DNA of 64,000 nucleotides from Petrocella atlantisensis (GTDB lineage Bacteria; Bacillota; Clostridia; Lachnospirales; Vallitaleaceae): positions 3,220,001-3,284,000 of the forward strand of contig NZ_LR130778.1 in the NCBI RefSeq assembly GCF_900538275.1, written 5' to 3'. The notes under the pieces are model-generated. The model was not told the DNA's origin and did not search any database. It saw only the letters and a program-made list of their open reading frames with translations. The first letter of the stretch is position 1. The number at the start of each line of letters is the position of its first letter. The translations under genes were made by a program, and so were the position numbers. Positions 9,510 to 19,461 of the stretch are shown one piece after another.

Positions 9510-10248
9510 CCAACTGTTAATGGAAACCTTCAAAATCTATGCGGTATTAAACGCTGAGGGGAAAATGCTTAAAGAGAATGCCAAGTTGTATCATACAGAT
9601 GATGAAGTCAGAGGCACCCTTATGGCCTTTGCGAATGAAGTAGATTGCACAATCATATCAGCAGACCCTTATATTTATATGGTACCCCTAACTAAAAACT
9701 CTATTTTTCATATGACCAATGATGAAATAAAAAAACAGTATTTTCCCAGTAGAAGTCTGAATGTGGATATATACCTTATGTATGTGGCCATTATTATATT
9801 TATTGGTGAGTTTTACGATAGCTACCAGACCACCAGGCCAACAAGGGATTTCTTGACAACAGTGGAATGGCTTTCAAGTTTGAATGAGCGGTTGATGGCA
9901 CTGAAAAATATAGATGAAGAAATATTGAAAGATATGGAAGAAGAATATGCCTATAATTGGTTGGATATTCTTACGAACTGGGAAGCCATGGACAACATTA
10001 AAGAAGGTGTACGCCGTCATACAGCAAGAACAGTTAGTAGAATGAGCTTTATTTTGATTGTTAAACAATTTATGATCAAGGAAGAAATTGCTGTAGAAAT
10101 AGGACAAGATGAGTTATGTCTTACGGACAAAGCCCATACCATCATAAGAAAATACTTTATGGAATATGAGTATAATAAAGGTATTTTGGAATTTATATAT
10201 CAATTGGAACAGGGGGAGACAACCGATGCCGGCAATAGCCAAGATTAG
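9502..10248 (+). CDS. Condensin-like small subunit (MksE/JetB-type, DUF6063-like, putative)
   Basis: A 248-residue acidic protein between the kleisin-like and SMC-like genes, the place of the KITE subunit MksE/JetB. The sequence resembles the DUF6063 group as I remember it, with a YLMYVAIIIFIGEFYDS segment and a C-terminal helical region; this is a recollection, not a search. An AGGAGG site lies at 9485-9490; ATG 9502 gives more plausible spacing than ATG 9493. It overlaps the upstream gene by 8 bases and the downstream gene by 23, so the three proteins are almost certainly made together. Confidence 0.55.
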   Translation: MNDQLLMETFKIYAVLNAEGKMLKENAKLYHTDDEVRGTLMAFANEVDCTIISADPYIYMVPLTKNSIFHMTNDEIKKQYFPSRSLNVDIYLMYVAIIIFIGEFYDSYQTTRPTRDFLTTVEWLSSLNERLMALKNIDEEILKDMEEEYAYNWLDILTNWEAMDNIKEGVRRHTARTVSRMSFILIVKQFMIKEEIAVEIGQDELCLTDKAHTIIRKYFMEYEYNKGILEFIYQLEQGETTDAGNSQD

Positions 10249-13200
10249 ATTCACCAATGTGATATATGAAAACGGTAGTAAACGGTATAATGATGAAATA
10301 TTTGAGTTTGATGGGCATAACGGTGTCATGCTCCTTGAAAACGGTGGCGGAAAAACCGTTTTTATTCAAGCAGCCCTTCAGGCGATTATTCCACATACCG
10401 ATATGGCCGAAAGAAAAATCAAAGACACACTTTCTTTAGAAGCGGCACCGGCCCATATCGCCATTGAGTGGATTCTTAATGATCAGCCCAGACGTTATGC
10501 GACCACGGCCACAACATTGTTTATAGAAAACAATCAACTTAACTCCATAAAATATACGTATGATTATGGTGCCGGTGATTCAAACAGCATCGAAAACATG
10601 CCTTTTTCTATAATCATGGATGATCAAATGAAACGTCCGGCTACGCGAGGCGAAATCAACGATTACTATCAAAGGATGACCAAACAATCCATGAACGCCA
10701 AGCTTTTCCCTACAATAGTGGGGTTTGGTAACCATATTGAAAGAGAATATAAGATTATTCCTTCCGAATGGCGTAAAGTGGCTGTGATCAACAGCGCTGA
10801 AGGTAATGTGGATGAATTTTTCACTAAATGTAAGACTACGGAGCAACTCTTGAATAATCTTTTAATACCTGTCGTAGAAGAAGCGATCGAAGGTGACCAT
10901 AAAACCACCTTTGTTGATACATTTGAAAAACAACGAGAACATTTTAAGAAAAACCGTATATTACACGATAAGATTGAACAAAGCCAAAGAATAAAATTAA
11001 AACTGGATGATTATGTTGACATTTTTGGAAATTATGAGGAAGAACGTCTTGCTTTACATGATTTAAAAAGAGAAGCAAGAACTTTAACCAATTATACTAC
11101 CCATCAAATCGAAACCAAAAAAAATGATCTAAGATATAACGAAGCTAATCAAATACGGTTACAAGAGGATTATAAAAAACATGCTCAGAAGAAAACTACC
11201 TATGAGTTGCTGCTCATAGAAGAAGAACTAAAAGCTCTGAAAAAAGACCATGAAGCCATAGAAAACACGTTAAATGGTCTTCAAAAAGAATATGACACAC
11301 TGGGGAAAAGAAAACAGAATATAGAGATGAGTCATCTGGAGAATGACCTTCGTCAATCAGAAGTACAACTCCAGTTACTTGAAAAAGAATTAGATACCAT
11401 AGACGCTGATATTGACATATCGGATATCAAGGCTCAAATGAAGGAGAATAATGCCCATATTAAAGGCTACTTCTCCTATGAACTTGAGCTTATTGAGCGT
11501 GAGTTAGCAAGAATTCATGCTGAAAAAAATCATGAATCCGAGCAGTATGAAAAAACAAAAAGTGCTTTAGAAAATGCAAAGTCTTATGAAAAAGATCTTA
11601 TTGAGCTGCGAAGCGGTATAAAGACCCGTTATGAAATGACCTTGAGTCAAAAAGAGGATTTAGAAAAGACTTTGTTCGAAGACCGTCAAGAAATGGAGGT
11701 ATCTGTCTACTTAAATGGTCTTAATAAGGCTTGTCATGATGCTGAGAAAATTCTATTACAAAAAACAGCTGACATTATGACCTTATCCGGTAAGAACGAT
11801 GAGTATGAAGCAACACTTATTGAGAGTAAGGAAGCACTTAAGGTGGTTGTTCAAAACTTAGAAAAGAACAGAGCGACGGAAGATAAGATTCAATCAGAGA
11901 TGGCCCATCTTATTCAATCCATAGAAGCCACCGGTAAAAATCTTTATATATCAGGCAACGTGTATGCTAAAGAAGAATCCATTCTAGGTAACCTGGAAGA
12001 ACAAAGGTTGCAGGCTGAAATCCAGAAAGAGGAAGCCCTAAAAAAAGAGCGTTCCTATTTTCATGCTGCAGATATTTATGAGCATATGCCCTATTTTGTT
12101 GCAGAACCAAAACTGGCCCAGATCGTAGAAACAATGAAAAGTCAGACGGATTTTGTTGAACTTGGTACATGCCACCTTCAAACAATCAAAGATACTTTAG
12201 GATTAGATGAAGCAACTTTATATAATAAGTTTCCCTTTTGGCCCATTACCATCGTCACCACATCACAAGATGAGAAAAAGGTGACGGATTATGTGGGTAG
12301 GATAGGGCACGAATTATCCTCTATGATTCTTGTCATTACCCTAGAAAACTTAAACAAATGGATGAAAGAGGAACCTAACCTATTCGAGGATCATCCATAT
12401 AAAATGCTTTTTCCAAACACTTGGTCCGATAACTTGAACCAAGACCAGTATTATAGATGGCAACAAGATGTATTAAGCAAAGCATACATCTATCAGAAGA
12501 CCAGAAAAGATGCTGAAAATCTTTTGAAAGAAAAAGAAAAGCTTCTGGATTTGGCAACGACTTTTTTTGTCAACCATCCATATGACGCGTACAATACACT
12601 TATTCGTGGGATTCAAGATGGAGAAAACGAAAAAAAAGCTCTTGAAAACGAGCAAAAATTACATACTGAAAAAATCCAAGTCAATAAGCATCAGATCCAT
12701 ATAATTAATGAAGAAATCCATCAACATAAATTACATATCGAAGATCATCATGAACAGATAGCCATGGCTGAAAAAATCATAGAAGCCGATGAAACCCTTG
12801 TTCGTATAGGTTTAGAACTGGATGATGTGAACAAAAGCATGGATGACCTATTGGATAAAATAGAAGAACATCAAAAATCCGTAGACCACCATAACCGTCA
12901 ACAAGGATTATTGGATCGTGAGTACCATAGTTTTACGAGAGAAAAGGACAAAATATTAGACAACGATCTCTATATTGAGGTGCAAGAAATTCAAGCCATT
13001 TGTGCAAATATTGGTTTTGAGATATTAAAAGAACAGAAGTCTTATCTTGAGAAAAAACTGGCAGGCATGGGTCATTCAAGAATGGTGCTTGAAGAACGAA
13101 TTTTGAATGAGAAAAAACAAAGAGATAAGTATCAAAAAAATCTTAAGCAAAAAAGAAGAGAAATGGAATATGATTTTGAAACCATAGATATATCCTATGC

Positions 13201-14671
13201 TGGTGAATTAATAGATCTTTATAACCAGATGAAAGCACAATCTAAAGTGTTGGTTAAGATAAAAGACGAACTAAATCAAAAGGATATGACTATAGGTAAG
13301 CTTAGCACGCGTAGGGATATCATAGAGCATCAGCTCAGTGAAGAGCATGCATCCAGATATGTTTTTGATATGGCCATAAATCTGATTCCCAATCATTTAA
13401 AATCAGAGCTGATCAACTTAAAGGAAAGAGAGAAAAAACTACAAGCACACAAAAAAGAAATTGAAGAAGAAATGCATACATTTGAACAAATTCTTAGAGA
13501 ACTACAAGTAAAAGATGGTACCTATCATTATATGATGGAGGGTATTGAACCCTTAATGTTAGAATTGGATTATTTTGAAGCCTTCGACCAACAAGCTGTT
13601 TTTAAAGTCAATCAATTGATAAGTCGCCTTAGTGGACAGAGTATCCTTGTTGATAAAGCTATGAACCAAGTCAAAAAAGAAAGAGAAGACTTGAAACAGT
13701 ATTGCCAGGACCATATTGAGGATTATAGACTCAAAGATATGGTTATTAAAGGACTAGAGAGTAAGGAAGATTATAGTGGACTGGTTCACTACCAAGAAAA
13801 AATGACGGAAATCATCCTAAAAATTATTAAAGTGGCAGAGGATGATAAGCGAGAAAGTGATACAGAACTTCAAACATTTTTATCCCATCTGCTCATGTAT
13901 GTACGTCATGTATCCACGGAACTAAGTGATATACAAAATAAGACAAGAATCAAGGTCGGTGATGGCTATAAGCAGATTTTTGTTTTTGATATTCCTAAGT
14001 GGGAGGACGAAGAAGGAAAAAATGCCCTAAGGGCTTATATCAACGAAACCATAGAAGCCTATGAAAAAGAAAGTGAACAATGGGAACATGATGACGTACT
14101 GCTTAGAAAATCTATTGAAGAACGCCTGAGTGTTAAGAACCTCTTGCAGGTTATCATGAAAGAAAATACGATTAAAATCAAATGCCGAAAAGTGACCAAT
14201 GATATGCAAATCAACAAAGCACCTATGGTATGGGAAAGTACGAATAAATGGTCCGGCGGTGAAAAATGGAGCAAAAACATGACGCTTTTCCTGAGTTTGC
14301 TCAATTACATGGCAGAGAAAAAGCAGCATTTGGATGTTCATCAAAAGAGACAAAGGGCTGTTATCTTGGACAACCCATTTGGAAAGGCTTCCAGTGATCA
14401 TGTCCTAAAACCTGTATTCATGATTGCAGAAAAACTTGGTTTTCAGATTATTGCTTTGACAGCCCATGCAGAAGGTAAGTTCATTAGCGAATATTTTCCG
14501 GTAGTATATAGCTGTAAATTAAGAGGCGCCATAGATCAAAGCAAACAGATTATGACAAATGAACGCATCATCAATTACGCTTATTTAAGAGAGCATGCGC
14601 CTATGACCATTATGCGCATGCAGGAAATAGAACAGTTAGACTTATTTGAGACTATAGGAGAAGGGCTATGA
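10226..14671 (+). CDS. SMC-like ATPase of a condensin-type complex (MksB/JetC-like)
   Basis: A 1481-residue ATPase with SMC architecture. The N-terminal head has Walker A in MLLENGGGKTVFIQ. Long coiled coils run at about residues 260-600 and 770-1150, with a hinge-like globular segment between them at about 620-770. The C-terminal head has the signature KWSGGEKWSKNMTLFLS and Walker B RAVILDNPFGKASS, then a HAEGKF stretch. The residue after the Walker B aspartate is Asn, where most SMC proteins have the catalytic Glu. Start set at ATG 10226 after GGGGGAG. MksB/JetC proteins entrap DNA with their partners; Wadjet versions also need the nuclease JetD, which is absent here. The 3' end overlaps lipA by 4 bases. 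Confidence 0.8.
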   Translation: MPAIAKIRFTNVIYENGSKRYNDEIFEFDGHNGVMLLENGGGKTVFIQAALQAIIPHTDMAERKIKDTLSLEAAPAHIAIEWILNDQPRRYATTATTLFIENNQLNSIKYTYDYGAGDSNSIENMPFSIIMDDQMKRPATRGEINDYYQRMTKQSMNAKLFPTIVGFGNHIEREYKIIPSEWRKVAVINSAEGNVDEFFTKCKTTEQLLNNLLIPVVEEAIEGDHKTTFVDTFEKQREHFKKNRILHDKIEQSQRIKLKLDDYVDIFGNYEEERLALHDLKREARTLTNYTTHQIETKKNDLRYNEANQIRLQEDYKKHAQKKTTYELLLIEEELKALKKDHEAIENTLNGLQKEYDTLGKRKQNIEMSHLENDLRQSEVQLQLLEKELDTIDADIDISDIKAQMKENNAHIKGYFSYELELIERELARIHAEKNHESEQYEKTKSALENAKSYEKDLIELRSGIKTRYEMTLSQKEDLEKTLFEDRQEMEVSVYLNGLNKACHDAEKILLQKTADIMTLSGKNDEYEATLIESKEALKVVVQNLEKNRATEDKIQSEMAHLIQSIEATGKNLYISGNVYAKEESILGNLEEQRLQAEIQKEEALKKERSYFHAADIYEHMPYFVAEPKLAQIVETMKSQTDFVELGTCHLQTIKDTLGLDEATLYNKFPFWPITIVTTSQDEKKVTDYVGRIGHELSSMILVITLENLNKWMKEEPNLFEDHPYKMLFPNTWSDNLNQDQYYRWQQDVLSKAYIYQKTRKDAENLLKEKEKLLDLATTFFVNHPYDAYNTLIRGIQDGENEKKALENEQKLHTEKIQVNKHQIHIINEEIHQHKLHIEDHHEQIAMAEKIIEADETLVRIGLELDDVNKSMDDLLDKIEEHQKSVDHHNRQQGLLDREYHSFTREKDKILDNDLYIEVQEIQAICANIGFEILKEQKSYLEKKLAGMGHSRMVLEERILNEKKQRDKYQKNLKQKRREMEYDFETIDISYAGELIDLYNQMKAQSKVLVKIKDELNQKDMTIGKLSTRRDIIEHQLSEEHASRYVFDMAINLIPNHLKSELINLKEREKKLQAHKKEIEEEMHTFEQILRELQVKDGTYHYMMEGIEPLMLELDYFEAFDQQAVFKVNQLISRLSGQSILVDKAMNQVKKEREDLKQYCQDHIEDYRLKDMVIKGLESKEDYSGLVHYQEKMTEIILKIIKVAEDDKRESDTELQTFLSHLLMYVRHVSTELSDIQNKTRIKVGDGYKQIFVFDIPKWEDEEGKNALRAYINETIEAYEKESEQWEHDDVLLRKSIEERLSVKNLLQVIMKENTIKIKCRKVTNDMQINKAPMVWESTNKWSGGEKWSKNMTLFLSLLNYMAEKKQHLDVHQKRQRAVILDNPFGKASSDHVLKPVFMIAEKLGFQIIALTAHAEGKFISEYFPVVYSCKLRGAIDQSKQIMTNERIINYAYLREHAPMTIMRMQEIEQLDLFETIGEGL

Positions 14672-15546
14672 ATAAAAAACCGGCATGGTTAAGGGTACGC
14701 TTAAGCGATACAATCAAATATAATTCAGTCAATGAAATCATCAAATCTCATAAGCTTACGACTGTTTGCGAAGAAGCCAATTGCCCTAATAGGGTGGATT
14801 GCTATAGCAAAAAAACGGCAACTTTTATGATATTAGGCAATCAATGTACACGTAATTGTAGGTTCTGCAATATAACACAAGGTGATCTAGAAGAACCGGA
14901 TCTACTAGAACCACAACGTATTGCAATGGCCATCAAGGAACTGGGATTGGCCCATGCCGTCATTACATCCGTGACCAGAGATGATTTGCATGATCAGGGT
15001 GCATCTTTGTTTGTAAATACGATAAAAGCCATTAAAAATATCTCACATAAAACAATAGTAGAAGTGTTGATTCCGGATATGCAGTTTGATACAAGCGCTA
15101 TTGATATGGTCATTGATGCAGAACCGGCAGTTATCAACCATAATGTTGAAACGGTACCAAGGCTATATGAGGCTGTAAGACCTGAGGCAGATTATAAACG
15201 TAGCCTTGATGTACTGCGTTATATCAAAAAAAAGAATCCGAACATCGTGACAAAATCCGGCTTCATGTTAGGGTTAGGGGAAAGCATGGATGAAGTTAGG
15301 GCCCTTATATCTGATCTGAAAGAAGTGGGTATAGATTGCTTGACCATAGGTCAATACCTCCAACCGTCACCGGATCATTTTCAGTTGGTTGAATATATAA
15401 GACCTGAAGTATTTGATACTTTGGCCGTATATGCAAAGTCTATTGGCATTAATGGGGTTGCCTCAGCACCACTAGTTAGAAGCTCATATTATGCAAAAGA
15501 TCTATATGAACAAATGTTGTCAACTTCAGGCGATCATCAGGTATGA
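14668..15546 (+). CDS. lipA: Lipoyl synthase
   Basis: A 292-residue radical SAM enzyme that inserts two sulfurs into protein-bound octanoyl groups to make lipoyl. Both 4Fe-4S clusters are recognisable: the LipA-specific C-x4-C-x5-C in CEEANCPNRVDC and the radical SAM C-x3-C-x2-C in CTRNCRFC. Further family motifs are AVITSVTRDDLHDQGA and GLGE. The ATGA overlap with the SMC-like gene makes it translationally coupled to that operon, an unexpected partner. No lipB or lipoyl-dependent dehydrogenase genes lie nearby. Confidence 0.95.
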   Translation: MNKKPAWLRVRLSDTIKYNSVNEIIKSHKLTTVCEEANCPNRVDCYSKKTATFMILGNQCTRNCRFCNITQGDLEEPDLLEPQRIAMAIKELGLAHAVITSVTRDDLHDQGASLFVNTIKAIKNISHKTIVEVLIPDMQFDTSAIDMVIDAEPAVINHNVETVPRLYEAVRPEADYKRSLDVLRYIKKKNPNIVTKSGFMLGLGESMDEVRALISDLKEVGIDCLTIGQYLQPSPDHFQLVEYIRPEVFDTLAVYAKSIGINGVASAPLVRSSYYAKDLYEQMLSTSGDHQV

Positions 15547-15594
15547 ACATAGAAAAAATATATGGCAAGTGAACTTGGAAAGAGAGGAACTTAA

Positions 15595-16506
15595 ATGTTA
15601 AGAGTGGGCGTGGTTATGGGTGGCAATTCCAGCGAATATGATGTATCAATGCTAACAGGCGCAGAGTTTGTCAAACATTTAAATAAAAAAAAGTATGAGG
15701 TTGTTGAGGTGGTGATTGATCAACCCAAAGACATACTGAAGTGGTACCAAAAGATAGATTTTGCCCTTTTGGCCTTGCACGGAAAAAATGGTGAGGATGG
15801 TAAAGTACAGGCGCTACTAGAAGCATTAGAAATCCCTTATTCAGGAAGTGGTATTGCCTCAAGTGCCATTTGTTTAGATAAGAACATCAGTAAACTTATC
15901 ATGGAAAGCCATGGTGTTAAGACACCAAAATGGATAATGGTGAAAAAAGACTATCCCATGAGTCTTGACTTATTTTACGGCTTATCCTTGCCACTGATTA
16001 TTAAACCCAATCAAGGCGGATCCAGTATCGGTATTCATATTGCCAATGCCTATGAAGAGATAGAAGACCTGCTTGAGGATAGTTTTATATATGATGATGA
16101 AGTGATTGTAGAGGAATGGATCGAGGGTCAGGAAATCACCTGTAGCATGATCAAAGGTGAGATTATTCCGGTACTTAGTGTTCAACCGAATATGACCTTC
16201 TATGACTATACAGCTAAATATTCTGAAAATGATAACATACAAAAACTGGCTATCCTGGATGAAACAATAACCGACCAGATAAAATCTATAGCAAGTCTAT
16301 GTTGGTCCTTATTCAAGCTTAAGACATATGCCCGTATCGACTTAATAATTCAAGATGGTCAGATTTATGTTATTGAGATCAATACACTGCCGGGTATGAC
16401 AAGGTTTAGCCATCTTCCTAAAAGCGCTATGGCTATGGGGCTTAGCTATGAAGAAATATTAGATCAGATCATTGAGGAATCCTTAACGGATCATAATAGT
16501 AATTAG
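15595..16506 (+). CDS. ddl: D-alanine--D-alanine ligase
   Basis: A 303-residue ATP-grasp enzyme that joins two D-alanines for peptidoglycan precursors. Seen are the N-terminal VGVVMGGNSSEYDVSMLTGA, the ATP-grasp loop IIKPNQGGSSIGI, the hinge VEEWIEGQEITCSM and the C-terminal metal and substrate motif EINTLPGMTRFSHLPKSA. Size and order of motifs are typical. A GAGAGGAAC ribosome site precedes the ATG. It lies 48 bases after lipA, possibly in the same transcript. Confidence 0.94.
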   Translation: MLRVGVVMGGNSSEYDVSMLTGAEFVKHLNKKKYEVVEVVIDQPKDILKWYQKIDFALLALHGKNGEDGKVQALLEALEIPYSGSGIASSAICLDKNISKLIMESHGVKTPKWIMVKKDYPMSLDLFYGLSLPLIIKPNQGGSSIGIHIANAYEEIEDLLEDSFIYDDEVIVEEWIEGQEITCSMIKGEIIPVLSVQPNMTFYDYTAKYSENDNIQKLAILDETITDQIKSIASLCWSLFKLKTYARIDLIIQDGQIYVIEINTLPGMTRFSHLPKSAMAMGLSYEEILDQIIEESLTDHNSN

Positions 16507-16528
16507 AATGGAAAAATACATCTGAAGA

Positions 16529-16537
16529 TGGTATAAT
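16529..16537 (+). promoter_or_regulatory. Extended -10 promoter for the rhomboid-like gene
   Basis: TGGTATAAT (TG at 16529, TATAAT at 16532-16537), about 117 bases before the start codon. Confidence 0.5.
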
Positions 16538-16653
16538 AAACTACGATAAAATCTATAAACAAAATCTATAAGAAAATCAAGATGATATTAATACCTCAAC
16601 TTATCAATATTGGCAAGTTGAGCAGATAATTCAAAAAGACTTGGAGTGATGAC

Positions 16654-17499
16654 ATGAAGTGGCTAGATCGGCTGGAAAAGAAGTATCACAAGTATGCAAT
16701 TCCTAATTTGATTCAATATGTTGTTGGCGGTATGGCTTTGGTTTTTATATTTAGCCTGATAAACCCTTCGATACTAGATTTTTTGTCCTTTTCACCGAAG
16801 CTTGTTATGGAAGGACAGATTTGGCGTGTATTTACATTTATTTTCTTGCCTAGAACTACGAGCTTATTATGGATTATTTTTTCCCTTTTGTTCTTTTTAT
16901 TTGCGGGCAGAACCATTGAACAATATTGGGGTGCTTTCCGATTTAATGTATATTATTTGGTGGGAACTTTAGGTACAATCGTAGCGGGAATAATTATCGA
17001 AGCAATATACGGAGGTATGGTCGCTATACCTTTGACGAATTATTATCTGAACATGACCATGCTTTTTGCGCTTGCCGCCATTATTCCTAATTTTGAAGTT
17101 CGAATTTATTTTATATTGCCGGTTAAAATGAAATATATCGGTTACATTTTTGGTGGGTTATTATTATGGGAGTTCCTTACAAGCCCGCTACCCCTAAAAA
17201 TTGTCATTTTGGCAGGTGTACTTAATTTCATCCTGTTTTTTGGGCCATCCTTAATAAACAAAAGCAAGCAAACCTATAGGAAACAACAATACCGACAAGC
17301 CAATAAACCGACACCAAAAGCAAAACCAAAAGTAAAACAGGGCCAAGTCATTCAGGTTGCTTTTCATTGTTGCGAAGTCTGTAATAGAACAGAAGTGGAT
17401 GATCCCAGTCTTGAATTCAGATATTGTTCAAAATGTGAAGGTCGACATGAATATTGTACAGAACATATATTAAGCCATACCCATGTTACAGAAGACTGA
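16654..17499 (+). CDS. Rhomboid-like membrane protein with C-terminal cysteine cluster
   Basis: A 281-residue protein with about six membrane segments (residues 20-200) arranged as in rhomboid/derlin proteins, including the QIWRVFTFIFLP segment after the first membrane helix. Where active rhomboids have the GxSG nucleophile motif this protein has LNMT, and the last membrane segment lacks the catalytic His, so it is probably not a protease. A basic linker leads to a cytoplasmic tail with CCEVC and CSKCEGRHEYC, a probable zinc-binding domain ending in histidines. It stands alone, convergent with the next gene. Confidence 0.7.
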   Translation: MKWLDRLEKKYHKYAIPNLIQYVVGGMALVFIFSLINPSILDFLSFSPKLVMEGQIWRVFTFIFLPRTTSLLWIIFSLLFFLFAGRTIEQYWGAFRFNVYYLVGTLGTIVAGIIIEAIYGGMVAIPLTNYYLNMTMLFALAAIIPNFEVRIYFILPVKMKYIGYIFGGLLLWEFLTSPLPLKIVILAGVLNFILFFGPSLINKSKQTYRKQQYRQANKPTPKAKPKVKQGQVIQVAFHCCEVCNRTEVDDPSLEFRYCSKCEGRHEYCTEHILSHTHVTED

Positions 17500-17500
17500 T

Positions 17501-17926
17501 TTAAGCAAGGATGGCTTCTTGACATTCCAATAGCAACATATTAGCACTGATCAGGTTCATCTTGTTATAAATTGTATATATGATAATAGAGTCCCTTTTA
17601 TCCTTTGGATGAAGGGGATTGTGTTTTCCTAAGGTTAAAAGTCTCTGGGTAGCTTCATAATCTAGAGATAATCCATAGCTGAGCATCAGTGTTTTATCAC
17701 GTGATGGGTTTTTAGAACCTGAAAAAATCTCATAGGCATAAGACCTTGTCATGTTCATTGAACGAATAATATCCGATTTTTTCATATTGGATTCATGAAA
17801 AAGTGTATTTAAATAATCAACAAAGGATATGTTGGTACTTTTTAAGTCATATTTTTTTAAGTAAGCGTATAAATCTTTTGAAGATTTAAGTTCTTCAATT
17901 AATTGCATGGTTTCATCTAAAGCCAT
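17501..17926 (-). CDS. Helix-turn-helix DNA-binding protein (XRE-like)
   Basis: A 141-residue protein with a lambda-repressor-type helix-turn-helix: MKKSDIIRSMNMTRSYAYEI followed by FSGSKNPSRDKTLML, as in Cro/C1 proteins. The N-terminal helix and the C-terminal 50 residues belong to no domain I recognise. Start placed at the ATG at 17926, which follows GGGAGAG; the longer frame to 17941 would contain this ribosome site. Two bases separate its end from the rhomboid-like gene. Target unknown. Confidence 0.6.
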   Translation of the reverse strand: MALDETMQLIEELKSSKDLYAYLKKYDLKSTNISFVDYLNTLFHESNMKKSDIIRSMNMTRSYAYEIFSGSKNPSRDKTLMLSYGLSLDYEATQRLLTLGKHNPLHPKDKRDSIIIYTIYNKMNLISANMLLLECQEAILA

Positions 17927-18233
17927 TATTTTCTCTCCCATCTTATTTCTCTATAATCATCCATTCTAACGTTATTTTTAATTAGACGCCTTAATCAGAA
18001 TTATATCATATTTCAAAAAAAATGAGCAAAACTTATGGCAGAAAAAAATAGTGACGTTCTATACAGGACAGTCATAAAAAAAGAAGTCAGAGAAAGTATA
18101 ATTTTATAAAAAGAAGGGGTATATTTCATAAAAAAACCATATTTTGATAATATATTAACAAGCAATGTAAGTATGACAACTACTTTTGTCTTTATGACAA
18201 AGACATGCTGTACAGTCAAGCCCATATTTTTAG

Positions 18234-18309
18234 TTGACTAAAATTATATCTTGTTATATTATATATTTAATGATTTAACACGGTGAATGAAAGCTGTGAA
18301 TATGTTAAA
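18234..18309 (+). promoter_or_regulatory. serC promoter and downstream inverted repeat
   Basis: TTGACT (18234-18239), 17-bp spacer, TATTAT (18257-18262). An inverted repeat TTTAACA (18274-18280) / TGTTAAA (18303-18309) lies just after the expected start, a possible operator or leader hairpin. The rest of the 17927-18361 gap is AT-rich with no gene visible; no T-box or known riboswitch was recognised. Confidence 0.55.
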
Positions 18310-18361
18310 TTATTATCGTAACTGTATTTAATGTAGATTTTTAGAAATAGGAGTGAGAAAC

Positions 18362-19444
18362 GTGGAAAGACTATATAATTTTTCAGCAGGTCCATCCGTA
18401 TTACCAGAAGAAGTTCTAAAACAAGCCGCATCAGAAATGTTGAACTATGAGGACTCAGGCATGTCCGTTATGGAAATGAGTCATAGATCGTCCGTATATG
18501 AAAATATTGTAAGTGAAGCAGAAGCCTCTTTGCGTCAACTCATGAATATTCCTGATAACTACAAAGTGTTATTTCTTCAAGGCGGGGCTTCAACACAATT
18601 TGCCATGGTTCCACTTAATCTCATGGTGAACTCAAAAAAAGCAGACTTTGTAAATACAGGTGCATGGTCCAAAAAAGCCATCTCAGAAGCAAAAAAATTC
18701 GGACAAGTCAATATTATAGCCTCATCAGAAGAGGCAACTTTTAACTATATACCAAAATTGGATCCAAATGCTTTTGATAAAGACGCAGATTACTTCCATA
18801 TTACGACCAACAATACCATCTATGGAACAGTATTTAAGAATCTACCGGATACAGGGGATGTACCTCTAGTAGCAGATATGTCTTCAAATATCTTATCAGA
18901 AGTGATTGATGTCAGTAAGTTTGGCCTTATTTACGCAGGGGCTCAGAAGAATATGGGGCCAGCCGGTTTGACCGTGGTCATCATTCGTGAAGACTTGATG
19001 GGAAAAGCAGAAGCTTCAGTACCATCCATGCTTCAATACAGCATTCATGCTGAAAATGGTTCCATGTATAACACACCTCCAACTTATAGCATTTATATAG
19101 CCGGATTGGTATTCAAATGGTTACAGAATTTGGGTGGCATAGAAGCCATAGAGAAAATCAACAACCAAAAAGCATCCTTGCTGTATGATTTCTTAGACCA
19201 AAGTGACTTTTTTAAAGGTACAGTCGTAAAAGAAGACCGTTCACTGATGAACATACCCTTTTTAACACCTTCAAAAGAATTAGATGCAGCATTTATTAAA
19301 GAAGGCGAAAAAAGAGGATTTGTTAACCTTAAAGGCCATAGAAGTGTCGGCGGAATGCGCGCTAGTATTTATAACGCTATGCCGGTAGAAGGTGTACAAG
19401 CCTTAGTGGATTTTATGAAAGAATTTGAAGCGGCGCACAAATAG
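18362..19444 (+). CDS. serC: Phosphoserine aminotransferase
   Basis: A 360-residue PLP enzyme that transaminates 3-phosphohydroxypyruvate to phosphoserine. Seen are the N-terminal [15 protein letters not shown], the MSHRS motif, [14 protein letters not shown] and the PLP-lysine segment [14 protein letters not shown]. The frame opens at GTG 18353, but GTG 18362 has the better spacing from AGGAG and fits the usual N-terminus. It is followed after 17 bases by serA, forming the serine biosynthesis operon. Confidence 0.95.
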   Translation: MERLYNFSAGPSVLPEEVLKQAASEMLNYEDSGMSVMEMSHRSSVYENIVSEAEASLRQLMNIPDNYKVLFLQGGASTQFAMVPLNLMVNSKKADFVNTGAWSKKAISEAKKFGQVNIIASSEEATFNYIPKLDPNAFDKDADYFHITTNNTIYGTVFKNLPDTGDVPLVADMSSNILSEVIDVSKFGLIYAGAQKNMGPAGLTVVIIREDLMGKAEASVPSMLQYSIHAENGSMYNTPPTYSIYIAGLVFKWLQNLGGIEAIEKINNQKASLLYDFLDQSDFFKGTVVKEDRSLMNIPFLTPSKELDAAFIKEGEKRGFVNLKGHRSVGGMRASIYNAMPVEGVQALVDFMKEFEAAHK

Positions 19445-19461
19445 ATTTATAGGAGGAATAT

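Noticed and set aside
17942-18233. Possible T-box or serine riboswitch before serC
   Set aside because: No AGGGTGG-type T-box sequence or known aptamer core could be found in the AT-rich leader.
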